Shown here: positions 8,112 to 16,830 of the stretch, piece by piece | How the letters are laid out: each line of letters begins with the position of its first letter | Position numbering within the stretch: position 1 is the stretch's first letter | From: Novosphingobium sp. 28-62-57 | GTDB lineage: Bacteria; Pseudomonadota; Alphaproteobacteria; Sphingomonadales; Sphingomonadaceae | NCBI GenBank assembly: GCA_002256985.1 | Contig: NCGO01000004.1 | Coordinates: 235,068-299,067, forward strand | DNA: 64,000 nt | Reading direction: 5' to 3' | Position numbers and translations under genes: made by a program | Notes under the pieces: generated by a model | The model's input: only the letters and a program-made list of their open reading frames with translations | The model's database searches: none | Told to the model about the DNA's origin: nothing

Positions 8112-10163
8112 GTGAACGCGATCCAAAGGATGATGCTGCAACCCGTCTTGCTTGGCGCAGCGCTTGTCACCGTTCCCTCGCTCGCATTCGGCCAGGCGGC
8201 CTCTGCGCCCGCGCCGGCAACTGCTGCAGAATGGCACGGCCAGGGCGGCAACAAGGCGATGCAGCGGTACAGTCCGCTGACCGAGGTCAACGCATCCACT
8301 TTCAAGAAGCTCAAATTGCTGTGGACGCGGCCTGCGATCGACAAGATCTATGCCGATGCCTTTCCAGACCTCACACCCTCCAACTACCTTCGGGGCACGC
8401 CGACGGTGGTCGATGGCATTGCCTATGTTTCAAACGGGATCGGCCTGATCGAGGCGTTTGACGCGGCAACGGGCGCCACCAAATGGGTGCAGACGCCGCT
8501 CCCGGTTGACCTTCGGCGGGCTGCTGCAGAAAGTGCGCGCAGCGTTGAATACTGGTCCGATGGCAAGGACAAGCGTGTGGTCACGATACGTGGCAAGTTT
8601 CTGAACGCGCTTGATGCCGAAACGGGCAAACCGGCGCCGGGATTTGGCGATAACGGTTCGGTCTACGTCGGATGGGCAACGCAGGAAGACTATAGCTACA
8701 GCGGCACGAATGGCCCGCTGATCGTGGGCGATGTGATCATCGTCGGCGGGCGCGGCGGCATCAAGGTGGGCGGCGGATCGGGCGATTCCGGCGACCGCTG
8801 GGAGGGACATTCGGATGACGTGCGCGGCTACGATGTTCGCACCGGGCACTTGCTCTGGACCTTCCACGTCATCCCGCAACCGGGCGAGGAGGGCTTCGAC
8901 AGCTGGCAAAGTGAAGCTTGGAAATCGTCCGGCGCACAAGGCGCATGGTCTCCGATGAGCGCGGATGAGGCGCTGGGGATGGTCTATATCCCGCTTTCAG
9001 CCCCACCGATGTATTATGGCGGCCACCGCAAGGGCGATAATCTCTTCGGCAGCAGCCTTGTGGCGCTTGATGCCAAAACCGGCAAACGGGTGTGGCATTA
9101 TCAGGTGGTTCATCATGACTTGTGGGATTACGATCTCGCCGCGCCACCCGTGCTGGCAGACCTCACGGTGGACGGGAAGCCGATAAAGTCGGTCATCCAG
9201 GCTGGGAAAACCGGGTTCCTCTATGTTTTTGATCGGGCCACGGGCAAACCGGTCTGGCCGATTGAAGAGCGGCCCGTGCCACAGTCCGATGTGCCGGGTG
9301 AATATACATCGCCGACCCAGCCATTCCCCTCCAAGCCGCCGCCTTTCGATCTGCAGGGCGTGACGATGGCAGACATCGCGAATTTCACCCCCGAAACGCA
9401 CAAGGAGGCGCTGGCGGTTGCCGCCAAGTATCGCCTGGGCCCCTTGTTTACCCCACCCTCGCTGATCACCCCCACATCGTTGGGGACGCTGGCATCGCCG
9501 GGTGTGTGGGGCTCTGGCAACTGGAATACGGGCGCATTCGATCCCGAAACGGGGCGCTACTATGCCGTGTCCAGAACGAAGCCGACGGTCTATGGCCTGA
9601 TCAAGGCGCCCGATCCGGCAGCAAGCACCGCCTATATCATTCCCAAGCCGGTCGTGCCGGGCAAAACGCCTCCTGCCGCCACGGGTGCTGCCAAGCCTGA
9701 TCCTTATGACCACGGCGGTTTGCCGCTGATCCCGCCAGTGGCTTCAGGCTTGCCCATCATCAAGGGCCCCTATGGCCGCATCACCGCCTATGACATGAAC
9801 AAGGGCGACAAACTGTGGACTATCGCCAATGGCGATGATCCGCAGATCAGGTCCAACCCGGCGTTGAAAGGCGCGAAGTTTCCCCCCACAGGCATCGCCT
9901 CGCGCGTCCCGCTCACCGTAACAAAGTCGCTGCTGCTGGTCCCTGATGGCAGCAGCGTGATCTGGGATACGGCAGGCTATGATGGTCCCGCCAAATTGAG
10001 CGCTTATGACAAGCGCACGGGCGCGCTGGTTGGTCAGGTGCCGATGCCCGCCGGGGCCACGACATCACCGGTCAGCTACCAGACGCCTGCCGGGCAACGC
10101 ATCGTGATGGCGGTTTCCAGCAGTGCCCAAGGGGCATCGTGGGTGGCCTATGGGCTGGAGTAA
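8112..10163 (+). CDS. PQQ-dependent dehydrogenase (quinoprotein, glucose/quinate dehydrogenase-like)
   Basis: The protein has 683 residues; the GTG start follows GGGAGGAAC. A signal peptide (cleaved near LAFGQA) places the enzyme in the periplasm. The entry motif WHGQGGNKAMQRYSPL, GGHRKGDNLFGSSLVALD and VVHHDLWDYDLAAPP are typical of eight-bladed PQQ enzymes of the glucose/quinate dehydrogenase group, but the N-terminal membrane helices of Gcd are missing. There is no CxxCH, so it is not a quinohaemoprotein and needs a separate electron acceptor (ubiquinone or a cytochrome). It oxidises an alcohol, polyol or aldehyde; the substrate is unknown. It overlaps the next gene by 14 bp. Confidence 0.9.
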   Translation: MNAIQRMMLQPVLLGAALVTVPSLAFGQAASAPAPATAAEWHGQGGNKAMQRYSPLTEVNASTFKKLKLLWTRPAIDKIYADAFPDLTPSNYLRGTPTVVDGIAYVSNGIGLIEAFDAATGATKWVQTPLPVDLRRAAAESARSVEYWSDGKDKRVVTIRGKFLNALDAETGKPAPGFGDNGSVYVGWATQEDYSYSGTNGPLIVGDVIIVGGRGGIKVGGGSGDSGDRWEGHSDDVRGYDVRTGHLLWTFHVIPQPGEEGFDSWQSEAWKSSGAQGAWSPMSADEALGMVYIPLSAPPMYYGGHRKGDNLFGSSLVALDAKTGKRVWHYQVVHHDLWDYDLAAPPVLADLTVDGKPIKSVIQAGKTGFLYVFDRATGKPVWPIEERPVPQSDVPGEYTSPTQPFPSKPPPFDLQGVTMADIANFTPETHKEALAVAAKYRLGPLFTPPSLITPTSLGTLASPGVWGSGNWNTGAFDPETGRYYAVSRTKPTVYGLIKAPDPAASTAYIIPKPVVPGKTPPAATGAAKPDPYDHGGLPLIPPVASGLPIIKGPYGRITAYDMNKGDKLWTIANGDDPQIRSNPALKGAKFPPTGIASRVPLTVTKSLLLVPDGSSVIWDTAGYDGPAKLSAYDKRTGALVGQVPMPAGATTSPVSYQTPAGQRIVMAVSSSAQGASWVAYGLE

Positions 10164-10680
10164 GCCTCACCGACTTGCAGTGCATCTGGCCGGGCTGACG
10201 CTGTCTCTGGCAACCGTGACTTCGGCGGCACCTCTGGCGTCCGCAGCAAAGCCGGCCGAAACTTCGGTGCAGACCCGCGCGCGTGCCGATGTGGAAGCAC
10301 TCGTCCGGCAGGTTGCAGCGGCTTACTCCCGCAATGATCTGCAGGCCTATTTTTCCTATTTTGATGATGACATCATGATCTGGAACGGCCCCAATGCCCG
10401 CTGGGTAAAGCAGGACTATGTCACCCGCTGGACGAAAGTGGTGGGTGAGGGCGGCGGCGTGTCATCCTTGACGGTCGAGGACCTGCAACTGCGCGTCTCG
10501 CCAAAGGGCGATGCGGTGATCGCCACGTTTGCCATGCCGGTAATTGGCCGGAAAAACGGCATGCCAGCCGCTGCCGAGCCCACGGTGATCTACCATATGA
10601 CCGAGGCGTGGTTTAAGCAGGGCAGTCGCTGGTCGATGGCCCACATGCACTGGAGCGCGCGCACACCGGCAAAGCCGTAA
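10150..10680 (+). CDS. Exported SnoaL-like/DUF4440 family protein
   Basis: The ATG at 10150 lies inside the end of the dehydrogenase gene and gives 176 residues with an N-terminal signal peptide (about 30 residues, ending near LASAA). A longer frame from 10123 would lack a proper signal start. The body has the NTF2-like pattern (helix ALVRQVAAAYSRNDLQAYFSYFDDD, C-terminal strand SRWSMAHMHWS). Such cone-shaped proteins are small isomerases/hydrolases or binding proteins. Translational overlap with the PQQ enzyme suggests a shared periplasmic pathway. Confidence 0.75.
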   Translation: MGWSKPHRLAVHLAGLTLSLATVTSAAPLASAAKPAETSVQTRARADVEALVRQVAAAYSRNDLQAYFSYFDDDIMIWNGPNARWVKQDYVTRWTKVVGEGGGVSSLTVEDLQLRVSPKGDAVIATFAMPVIGRKNGMPAAAEPTVIYHMTEAWFKQGSRWSMAHMHWSARTPAKP

Positions 10681-10803
10681 GGCCTTCACGTGCCGGAACT
10701 CGCGTATTTTTCCACACCGGGTTTTTGAGATTTCGGGGGGTTTGTAGCTTTCTGGCCCTGCCGCTGCCATGGTGCGGGCAAGGCTCGGCAATGTGGAAAG
10801 ACC

Positions 10804-11463
10804 ATGGCAAAAAAACCTGATCCAGCAGATATCGCGCCAGATCAGGACGAGGCTTACGCCACAGGGTCAAGCGCGCCGGTGGCTGATCCGCGCAAGCTGG
10901 AAAAAGCGCTCGGCGCGCAGATCCGGCTGTTGCGGCGCAAGCTGGATTTCTCGGTGTCCGATCTGGCCAGCGCATCGGGCATTTCGCCGGGCATGGTCTC
11001 GAAGATCGAGAACGGCCAGATTTCCGCGTCGCTGACCACGCTGCAATCCTTGGCGAGCGTGTTGTGCGTGCCGATGTCTTCGCTGTTCATCTCGGTCGAA
11101 GACCGGCTCGATTGCTCGTTCGTGCCATCAGGTTCGGGGGTGAGCATTGAACGGCGGGGCACCAAGGCGGGGCACAATTATCAGTTGCTGGGCCATTTGC
11201 TGCGGGGCGATGTGGTGGTTGAGCCCTATCTGATCACGTTGCACGACAATGCCCAGACCTACACCAGTTTCAGCCATTTGGGGACCGAACTGATTTACAT
11301 GCTGGCGGGCGAACTGCGCTATCGCCATGGCGGTGAGGTTTATGATCTGCGCCCCGGCGATACCTTGATGTTTGATTCTGGCGCACAGCATGGCCCGGAA
11401 AAACTGCTCTCGTTTCCGATCCGCTATCTGTCGATCATCGTCTATCCGCGCGCCACAATCTAA
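10804..11463 (+). CDS. XRE-family regulator with C-terminal cupin domain
   Basis: The protein has 219 residues. The helix-turn-helix at about 35-95 (IRLLRRKLDFSVSDLASASG, then ISPGMVSKIENGQIS) is followed by a cupin (GTELIYMLAGELRYR, LRPGDTLMFDSGAQHGP) at about 145-215. This architecture is common in regulators of amine and amino-acid catabolism (PuuR-like). It lies directly upstream of the N-methylglutamate synthase genes on the same strand. A TAAGAA-N7-TTCTTA dyad beside the probable promoter (11481-11532) is a candidate binding site. Confidence 0.88.
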   Translation: MAKKPDPADIAPDQDEAYATGSSAPVADPRKLEKALGAQIRLLRRKLDFSVSDLASASGISPGMVSKIENGQISASLTTLQSLASVLCVPMSSLFISVEDRLDCSFVPSGSGVSIERRGTKAGHNYQLLGHLLRGDVVVEPYLITLHDNAQTYTSFSHLGTELIYMLAGELRYRHGGEVYDLRPGDTLMFDSGAQHGPEKLLSFPIRYLSIIVYPRATI

Positions 11464-11480
11464 CCGCATAAATTTCTCCG

Positions 11481-11532
11481 TAAGAAAAATTTGTTCTTAG
11501 AGGTTGACGGGTTCCGTCGCCCTGCCATAGTT
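11481..11532 (+). promoter_or_regulatory. Candidate operator and promoter of the N-methylglutamate synthase operon
   Basis: TAAGAA (11481-11486) and TTCTTA (11494-11499) form a dyad with a 7-bp centre. It abuts a sigma70-like pair, TTGACG (11504-11509), 17 bp, ATAGTT (11527-11532). The start codon follows 30 bp later at 11563. This layout suits repression or activation by the XRE-cupin protein encoded just upstream. Confidence 0.42.
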
Positions 11533-11562
11533 TTCTGCGAGCAGGAAAAGGGCAGGACCCCG

Positions 11563-12450
11563 ATGTGCGGCATTGTAGGGTTGTTTCTCAAAAACAAGGC
11601 GATGGAGCCACAGTTCGGGCCGCTCCTGGCCGAAATGCTGGGCGTGATGACCGATCGTGGGCCCGATAGCGCGGGCTTTGCGGTCTATGGGGAAAAGGCC
11701 CCCGGTTCCTGGAAGATGACGGTCCGCCATGATCATGCGGCCAGTGTGGCAGCGGCCTTGGCACAGGCCATTGGCGCACCTGTTACGGTGACCGCCCGCG
11801 ATTCCCACAGCGTGCTCACTCTGCCGGAAACGCATCAGGCCCTGGCGCGCGAATGGCTGGCTGCCAATTGTCCTGAGATGACCATTTGCGGCGATGGCCG
11901 CAGCATCGAATTGTACAAGGAAATCGGCCTGCCAGCGCAAGTGGCGGACCGGTTTGGCTTGCGCGCCATGGCGGGCAGCCACGGCATTGGCCATACCCGA
12001 ATGGCCACCGAATCCGCGGTGACCACTGCGGGCGCTCATCCTTTCTCGACAGGGCCGGACCAGTGCCTCGTTCACAACGGCTCGCTGTCCAATCACGCCA
12101 GTTTGCGCCGGATGCTGATCCGCGAAGGCATGCACTTTTCGACAGACAATGACAGCGAAGTGGCCGCAGGATACCTCACGTGGAAGATGGCGGGCGGGGC
12201 CACGCTGGCGCAAGCCCTGGAGGCGGCGCTCACCGATCTCGATGGGTTTTACACCTTTGTCGTCGGTACAGAGACCGGGTTCGCCGTGGTTCGTGATCCC
12301 ATTTCCTGCAAGCCTGCCGTCATGGCGGAAACGGATGATCTCGTCGCCTTTGCTTCGGAATACCGGGCGCTCACCGGGCTTCCGGGGATCGCCGGTGCCA
12401 GCATTTTTGAGCCTGAGCCAGCGCGCGTCTATGCCTGGGAGCATGCGTGA
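11563..12450 (+). CDS. mgsA (glxB-like): Class II glutamine amidotransferase; N-methylglutamate synthase subunit A (GlxB-like)
   Basis: The protein has 295 residues starting MCGIVGLF, so Cys2 becomes the N-terminal nucleophile after Met removal. A longer frame from 11491 would bury that Cys, so ATG 11563 is chosen. Ntn features include TDRGPDSAGFAVYG, GHTRMATES and HNGSLSNH. It resembles the amidotransferase domain of glutamate synthase. In the N-methylglutamate pathway MgsA acts with MgsB and MgsC to transfer methylamine to 2-oxoglutarate. The stop overlaps the next start (TGATG), indicating translational coupling. Confidence 0.88.
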   Translation: MCGIVGLFLKNKAMEPQFGPLLAEMLGVMTDRGPDSAGFAVYGEKAPGSWKMTVRHDHAASVAAALAQAIGAPVTVTARDSHSVLTLPETHQALAREWLAANCPEMTICGDGRSIELYKEIGLPAQVADRFGLRAMAGSHGIGHTRMATESAVTTAGAHPFSTGPDQCLVHNGSLSNHASLRRMLIREGMHFSTDNDSEVAAGYLTWKMAGGATLAQALEAALTDLDGFYTFVVGTETGFAVVRDPISCKPAVMAETDDLVAFASEYRALTGLPGIAGASIFEPEPARVYAWEHA

Positions 12451-13136
12451 TGGAAGTTGTCGACCTGAGCGTGACCGGCAAGACCGCTCTGAACCAGCGT
12501 CTGCATCACTTGGCGCATCACCCCGGCGAAGCCCACTGGCGTGTGCTCAATCCCGATGGCCAGCATTCCTTGGCGGTGGGGCTTGATGCCCCGATCACGG
12601 TCGAGATTGCCGGGCATGCTGGCTATTACTGTGCGGGCATGAACAAGCAGGCCACGGTTATCGTCGAAGGCAATGTCGGGGTTGGCGTTGCCGAAAACAT
12701 GATGTCGGGCACGGTCCACGTGCGCGGCGATGCCAGCCAGGCAGCGGGCGCGACGGCGCATGGCGGTTTGCTGATTATCGATGGCAATGCCTCGGCCCGT
12801 TGCGGCATTTCGATGAAGGGCATCAACATCGTCGTCAAAGGCTCGATCGGCCATATGAGCGCCTTCATGGCCCAGGCAGGCACGCTGGTGGTCCTGGGTG
12901 ATGCCGGTGATGCCTTGGGCGATTCCATCTATGAAGCGCGCATTTATGTGCGGGGGCAGGTGCAAAGCCAGGGCGCTGATTGCATCGCCAAAGAGCTGCG
13001 TGACGAGCATCGGGCGGAGCTGGCAAGCCTGTTGAGCCAGGCAGGCGTTACTGGCGTCGCGGTCGATGAGTTCCGCCGATATGGCTCTGCCCGCAACTTA
13101 TACAGTTTCCACGTCGACAACGCGTCGCAGTATTAA
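12450..13136 (+). CDS. mgsB (glxC-like): Glutamate synthase domain 3 (GXGXG) protein; N-methylglutamate synthase subunit B (GlxC-like)
   Basis: The protein has 228 residues and begins at the ATG sharing one base with the previous stop. It is a right-handed beta-helix with regular Gly repeats (GNVGVGVAENMMSGTVHVRG, GDASQAAGATAHGGLLIIDG, VVLGDAGDALGDSIYEARIY) equivalent to the C-terminal GXGXG domain of the glutamate synthase large subunit. It is structural, linking the amidotransferase and synthase subunits. The order amidotransferase, GXGXG, FMN synthase domain, GMA synthetase is that of mgsABC-gmaS. Confidence 0.87.
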   Translation: MEVVDLSVTGKTALNQRLHHLAHHPGEAHWRVLNPDGQHSLAVGLDAPITVEIAGHAGYYCAGMNKQATVIVEGNVGVGVAENMMSGTVHVRGDASQAAGATAHGGLLIIDGNASARCGISMKGINIVVKGSIGHMSAFMAQAGTLVVLGDAGDALGDSIYEARIYVRGQVQSQGADCIAKELRDEHRAELASLLSQAGVTGVAVDEFRRYGSARNLYSFHVDNASQY

Positions 13137-13149
13137 GGAGACGGCGAAG

Positions 13150-14478
13150 ATGGACGTGTCCAATGTTCCCAAGACGCTGCCCCGCTACTCGGCCACTTTC
13201 GATCCGCACACTTTGTCGGAAATCCGCCGCGCGGCTGCCACCGGCATTTACGATATTCGCGGCGCGGGGGCCAAGCGCGCGTTGCCGCATTTTGATGACC
13301 TGCTGTTTCTCGGCGCTTCGATGTCGCGCTATCCGCTTGAGGGGTATCGCGAGAAATGTGACACCGATGTTTGGCTTGGCACGCGGTTTGCCAAAAAGCC
13401 GATCCACCTGACGATCCCTGTAACCATTGCGGGGATGAGCTTTGGATCGCTGTCAGCGCAGGCCAAAGAGGCGCTTGGCCGCGGGGCAACAATCGCCGGA
13501 ACCTCGACAACCACCGGCGATGGCGGGATGACAGCGGAAGAACGCGGCCAGTCCTCCATTCTGGTCTATCAGTATCTGCCGTCGCGCTATGGGATGAACC
13601 CTGATGATCTGCGCAAGGCCGATGCGATTGAAGTGGTCATCGGTCAGGGCGCAAAGCCGGGTGGCGGGGGCATGTTGCTCGGCCAGAAGATTTCGGACCG
13701 CGTGGCAGAAATGCGGACCCTGCCCAAAGGCATCGACCAACGCTCAGCCTGCCGACACCCCGATTGGACCGGCCCTGATGACCTGACCATCAAGATCGAC
13801 GAGCTGCGCGAGATTACCGACCATGAAAAGCCGATCTACGTCAAAGTCGGCGCCACGCGGCCTTACTATGATGTGGCGCTGGCGGTGAAATCAGGCGCGG
13901 ATGTGGTCGTGCTCGATGGCATGCAGGGCGGAACGGCTGCCACGCAGGACGTGTTCATCGAACACGTGGGCATTCCCCTGCTCGCTGCGATCCGCCCCGC
14001 CGTGCAGGCGCTGCAGGATCTGGGCATGCACCGCAAAGTGCAGCTGATTGTCTCAGGCGGCATTCGCAACGGGGCCGATGTGGCCAAGGCTCTGGCCTTG
14101 GGGGCCGATGCTGTCTCGGTGGGAACCGCGGCACTGGTGGCGTTGGGCGATAATGATCCGGCGCTCGAAGAGGAATACCGCGCGCTGGGCACAACCGCAG
14201 GCGCCTATGATGATTGGCAGGACGGACGCGACCCCGCCGGGATCACCACGCAGGATCCGCTCCTGGCCGCAAGGCTTGATCCGGTGGCGGCGGGGCGTCG
14301 GCTCGCCAACTATCTGTCGGTGCTGACGCTGGAGGCGCAAACCATCGCGCGCGCTTGCGGCAAAAGCCACCTGCACAATCTGGAACCTGAAGATCTGGTC
14401 GCACTGACGATCGAGGCAGCGGCCATGGCCAGAGTGCCGCTGGCAGGGACCGACTGGATTCCGGGGCACGTTTTTTGA
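13150..14478 (+). CDS. mgsC (glxD-like): FMN-binding glutamate synthase domain 2 protein; N-methylglutamate synthase subunit C (GlxD-like)
   Basis: The protein has 442 residues; the ATG at 13150 follows AAGGAGACG (a longer frame from 13066 overlaps the previous gene). It carries the FMN (beta/alpha)8 barrel of glutamate synthase: MSFGSLSAQAKEALGRGA, GTSTTTGDGGM, PIYVKVGATRPYYDVALAVK, VVLDGMQGGTAATQDVF, VSGGIRNGADVAKALALGAD. It performs the reductive transfer to 2-oxoglutarate. With MgsA and MgsB it is predicted to form N-methylglutamate from gamma-glutamylmethylamide. A GlxD-like role in another amine pathway cannot be excluded. Confidence 0.87.
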   Translation: MDVSNVPKTLPRYSATFDPHTLSEIRRAAATGIYDIRGAGAKRALPHFDDLLFLGASMSRYPLEGYREKCDTDVWLGTRFAKKPIHLTIPVTIAGMSFGSLSAQAKEALGRGATIAGTSTTTGDGGMTAEERGQSSILVYQYLPSRYGMNPDDLRKADAIEVVIGQGAKPGGGGMLLGQKISDRVAEMRTLPKGIDQRSACRHPDWTGPDDLTIKIDELREITDHEKPIYVKVGATRPYYDVALAVKSGADVVVLDGMQGGTAATQDVFIEHVGIPLLAAIRPAVQALQDLGMHRKVQLIVSGGIRNGADVAKALALGADAVSVGTAALVALGDNDPALEEEYRALGTTAGAYDDWQDGRDPAGITTQDPLLAARLDPVAAGRRLANYLSVLTLEAQTIARACGKSHLHNLEPEDLVALTIEAAAMARVPLAGTDWIPGHVF

Positions 14479-14532
14479 TGCGATGACGCGGTCAGGATCT
14501 TGGCGCGCCAAGGTTATGCGAGGGAGCACACC

Positions 14533-15831
14533 ATGTCGGCAAACTTGGCGGAAATCGCTGCAGAGCGTGGGATCAAATACTTCCTGATCTCCTACACCGA
14601 CCTGTTCGGAAACCAGCGCGCCAAGCTTGTTCCGGCGGCGGCCATTGCCGGGATGCAAAAGGCAGGGGCCGGTTTTGCAGGTTTTGCCACATGGCTCGAT
14701 ATGACCCCGGCTGACCCTGATCTGTTTGCCCGGCCCGATCCGGCCAGCCTGATCCAACTGCCGTGGAAGCCCGATGTGGCGTGGTTGGCAGCGGATCTGT
14801 GGATGAGCGGCCAGCCGGTCGATCACGGTCCGCGCAATGCCCTGAAACAGCAGATTGCCAAAGCCGCCGCACTGGGGCTGCAACTGAAGACCGGGGTGGA
14901 ATGCGAGTTTTTTCTGATCACGCCGGATGGCAATTGCATCGCGGATTCAGCCGATACGCAATCGAAACCCTGTTACGATCAACAGGCGCTGATGCGGCGC
15001 TATGATGTCATCACCGAAATCTGTGACGCGATGTTGAGCCTGGGCTGGGCTCCCTATCAAAACGATCATGAGGATGCCAACGGCCAGTTCGAGATGAACT
15101 GGCACTATGATGATGCGCTGGTCACCGCAGACCGCCACGCCTTCTTCAAATTCATGGTCAAATCCATTGCCGAAAAGCACGGCCTGCGCGCAACATTCAT
15201 GCCCAAACCCTTTACCAATCTCACGGGCAATGGCTGTCACATGCACGTGTCGCTGTGGCAGGGTGAGGCCAACGTGTTCGTTGGGCCCGACACCGAAACA
15301 GGACTTTCGCCGCTCGCTCTCAACTTTATCGGCGGCATCATCAACGCTGCCGATGCGCTTGCGGCCATTCTCAATCCCTCGGTCAACAGCTACAAACGGA
15401 TCAATGCGCCCCGCACGGTTTCAGGGGCAACATGGGCACCCAATGCGGTCACGTGGACGGGCAATAACCGCACCCACATGATCCGTGTGCCCGAACCTGA
15501 TCGGTTCGAACTGCGGCTGGCGGACGGGGCGGTCAATCCCTACCTGATGCCCGCGGCGGTGCTGGCCGCCGGGCTGGATGGCATGGCGGAAAAGCGCGAT
15601 CCGGGGCCACGGCTCGATATCAATATGTATACCCACGGCCATCTGGTCGAGGATGTCAAGAAGCTGCCGCTCAATCTGCTGGATGCCTTGCGCGCGCTGG
15701 AAAACTGCGCACCGCTCAAAGCTGCGCTGGGTGATGTCGTGCCATCCTACCTGAAGCTGAAGCAACAGGAGTGGAACGATTACGCGGCCCATCTGACACA
15801 GTGGGAAAGGGAGCATACTCTTGATTGCTGA
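14533..15831 (+). CDS. gmaS: Gamma-glutamylmethylamide synthetase (glutamine synthetase type III family, GlnT/GmaS)
   Basis: The protein has 432 residues; ATG 14533 follows AGGGAG. It shows the glutamine-synthetase fold with GVECEFFLI (metal-binding Glu), NDHEDANGQFEMNW, TFMPKPFTNLTGNGCHMHV and a C-terminal RFELRLADGAVNPYLMPA. Length and motifs fit GmaS/GlnT-type ligases that join an amine to the gamma-carboxyl of glutamate using ATP. Placement directly after mgsABC-like genes makes methylamine the best guess. Related enzymes act on isopropylamine (IpuC) or putrescine (PuuA), so another small amine is possible. Confidence 0.87.
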   Translation: MSANLAEIAAERGIKYFLISYTDLFGNQRAKLVPAAAIAGMQKAGAGFAGFATWLDMTPADPDLFARPDPASLIQLPWKPDVAWLAADLWMSGQPVDHGPRNALKQQIAKAAALGLQLKTGVECEFFLITPDGNCIADSADTQSKPCYDQQALMRRYDVITEICDAMLSLGWAPYQNDHEDANGQFEMNWHYDDALVTADRHAFFKFMVKSIAEKHGLRATFMPKPFTNLTGNGCHMHVSLWQGEANVFVGPDTETGLSPLALNFIGGIINAADALAAILNPSVNSYKRINAPRTVSGATWAPNAVTWTGNNRTHMIRVPEPDRFELRLADGAVNPYLMPAAVLAAGLDGMAEKRDPGPRLDINMYTHGHLVEDVKKLPLNLLDALRALENCAPLKAALGDVVPSYLKLKQQEWNDYAAHLTQWEREHTLDC

Positions 15832-15879
15832 TCGTGTTATGCTGCCACATCGCATGGCAAATGGGATGACGAGGGCGAG

Positions 15880-16296
15880 ATGAGGGGTTTCGTGCTGGCA
15901 GCGTTGGGCATCGCGATGGCCTCGGCCACGGCTGGGGCGACACCAGATGTGGTGCAGACCCCGGCCATGTTCTCGGCCGAACAGGTGGAGGACGGCCGCA
16001 GGCTGTTTGCGGACACTTGCGCAACCTGCCACGGCCCAAACCTCGAAGGGGCCGTGGCACCCAGCCTGACCGTGCCCGCATTCCGATCGAACTACAGCAG
16101 CAAGCCGGTGCGCGCCCTGTATAGCAAAATCATCTCGACGATGCCGGTCGGGCAGCCGGGCACGCTATCGGAAACCCAAGTGCTTAAACTGACCGCGCTG
16201 ATCTATGCCAGCAACGGCCTGCCGGTTGGCGATGCGCCAGTTGCCTCGGCCAGCGAACTGAGCGCGCGCAAGTTTCCGGAAGCGTCCAAGTGGTAA
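15880..16296 (+). CDS. Periplasmic c-type cytochrome
   Basis: The protein has 138 residues with a signal peptide (cleaved near TAGA) and one haem motif, CATCH, around residues 45-49. The axial Met is probably in STMPVGQPG. The fold matches small class I cytochromes that pair with dehydrogenases. It lies 48 bp after gmaS, and is convergent with the dehydrogenase subunits. It could accept electrons from the N-methylglutamate dehydrogenase (biochemical work on methylotroph NMG dehydrogenases reports cytochrome c linkage) or from the PQQ enzyme at 8.1 kb. Confidence 0.88.
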   Translation: MRGFVLAALGIAMASATAGATPDVVQTPAMFSAEQVEDGRRLFADTCATCHGPNLEGAVAPSLTVPAFRSNYSSKPVRALYSKIISTMPVGQPGTLSETQVLKLTALIYASNGLPVGDAPVASASELSARKFPEASKW

Positions 16297-16326
16297 CATG
16301 ATGCCGCGCTGCAGTGACGAGCGGGT

Positions 16327-16830
16327 TTACAGCGATGCGGCGACGGTCCTGAACCAATGCTCAAAACTTGCGGCGTAACTGCGAAAGACCGCAAGGTTGA
16401 AGGCATCGTCGGCATCGTCTTGCCACAAAACCACACCGATGTGGGCGATCACGGTGGTTGCCGCACTGCCTTGCGGGAAAGCGGCAGGATGCAGATCAAT
16501 CGGGACGCCGCGCTGCAAAAGCTTGCGCGCCTTTGCGCCACTGATCTTGAAAATCACATAGCCGCTGGATTGATCGGAAACCGAAGCCTTGCCCGCCAGC
16601 GCGTTGGCCAGATCGGCGGCAAACTGGCTCTCACCACTGGCGGCAAAAGCCAGCCAGGCGCGCGGCCCGATGCTGATCGTTGTCAAACCGGTATCGCCGG
16701 TGCATCGGCCCGGCGCTGCAAAGGGAATGCCGGGCAGCGCTGCCAGATCGGCGTCTGTGGCGCATTTGCGCGCCATGACTGTGGCCAGACCAAAGCCGCT
16801 TTGCGTTTCAAGGGTGACGGCATCATCCAC
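16327..16830 (-). CDS. mgdD (soxG-like): Sarcosine oxidase gamma-subunit-like; N-methylglutamate dehydrogenase subunit D
   Basis: The protein has 167 residues, starting at a GTG that overlaps the end of the alpha subunit gene by 8 bp. It has no cofactor motif; the SoxG family is a small aminomethyltransferase-like subunit of the heterotetramer, recognised here by GLTTISIGPRAWLAFA and by the late segment DDAFNLAVFRSYAASFEHW. It is last in the leftward soxB-soxD-soxA-soxG order, which is the usual order of both sarcosine oxidase and MgdABCD. Confidence 0.85.
   Translation of the reverse strand: MDDAVTLETQSGFGLATVMARKCATDADLAALPGIPFAAPGRCTGDTGLTTISIGPRAWLAFAASGESQFAADLANALAGKASVSDQSSGYVIFKISGAKARKLLQRGVPIDLHPAAFPQGSAATTVIAHIGVVLWQDDADDAFNLAVFRSYAASFEHWFRTVAASL

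Noticed and set aside
14479-14532. Riboswitch or leader between mgsC-like and gmaS genes
   Set aside because: Only 54 bp, with no folded structure beyond a ribosome site.
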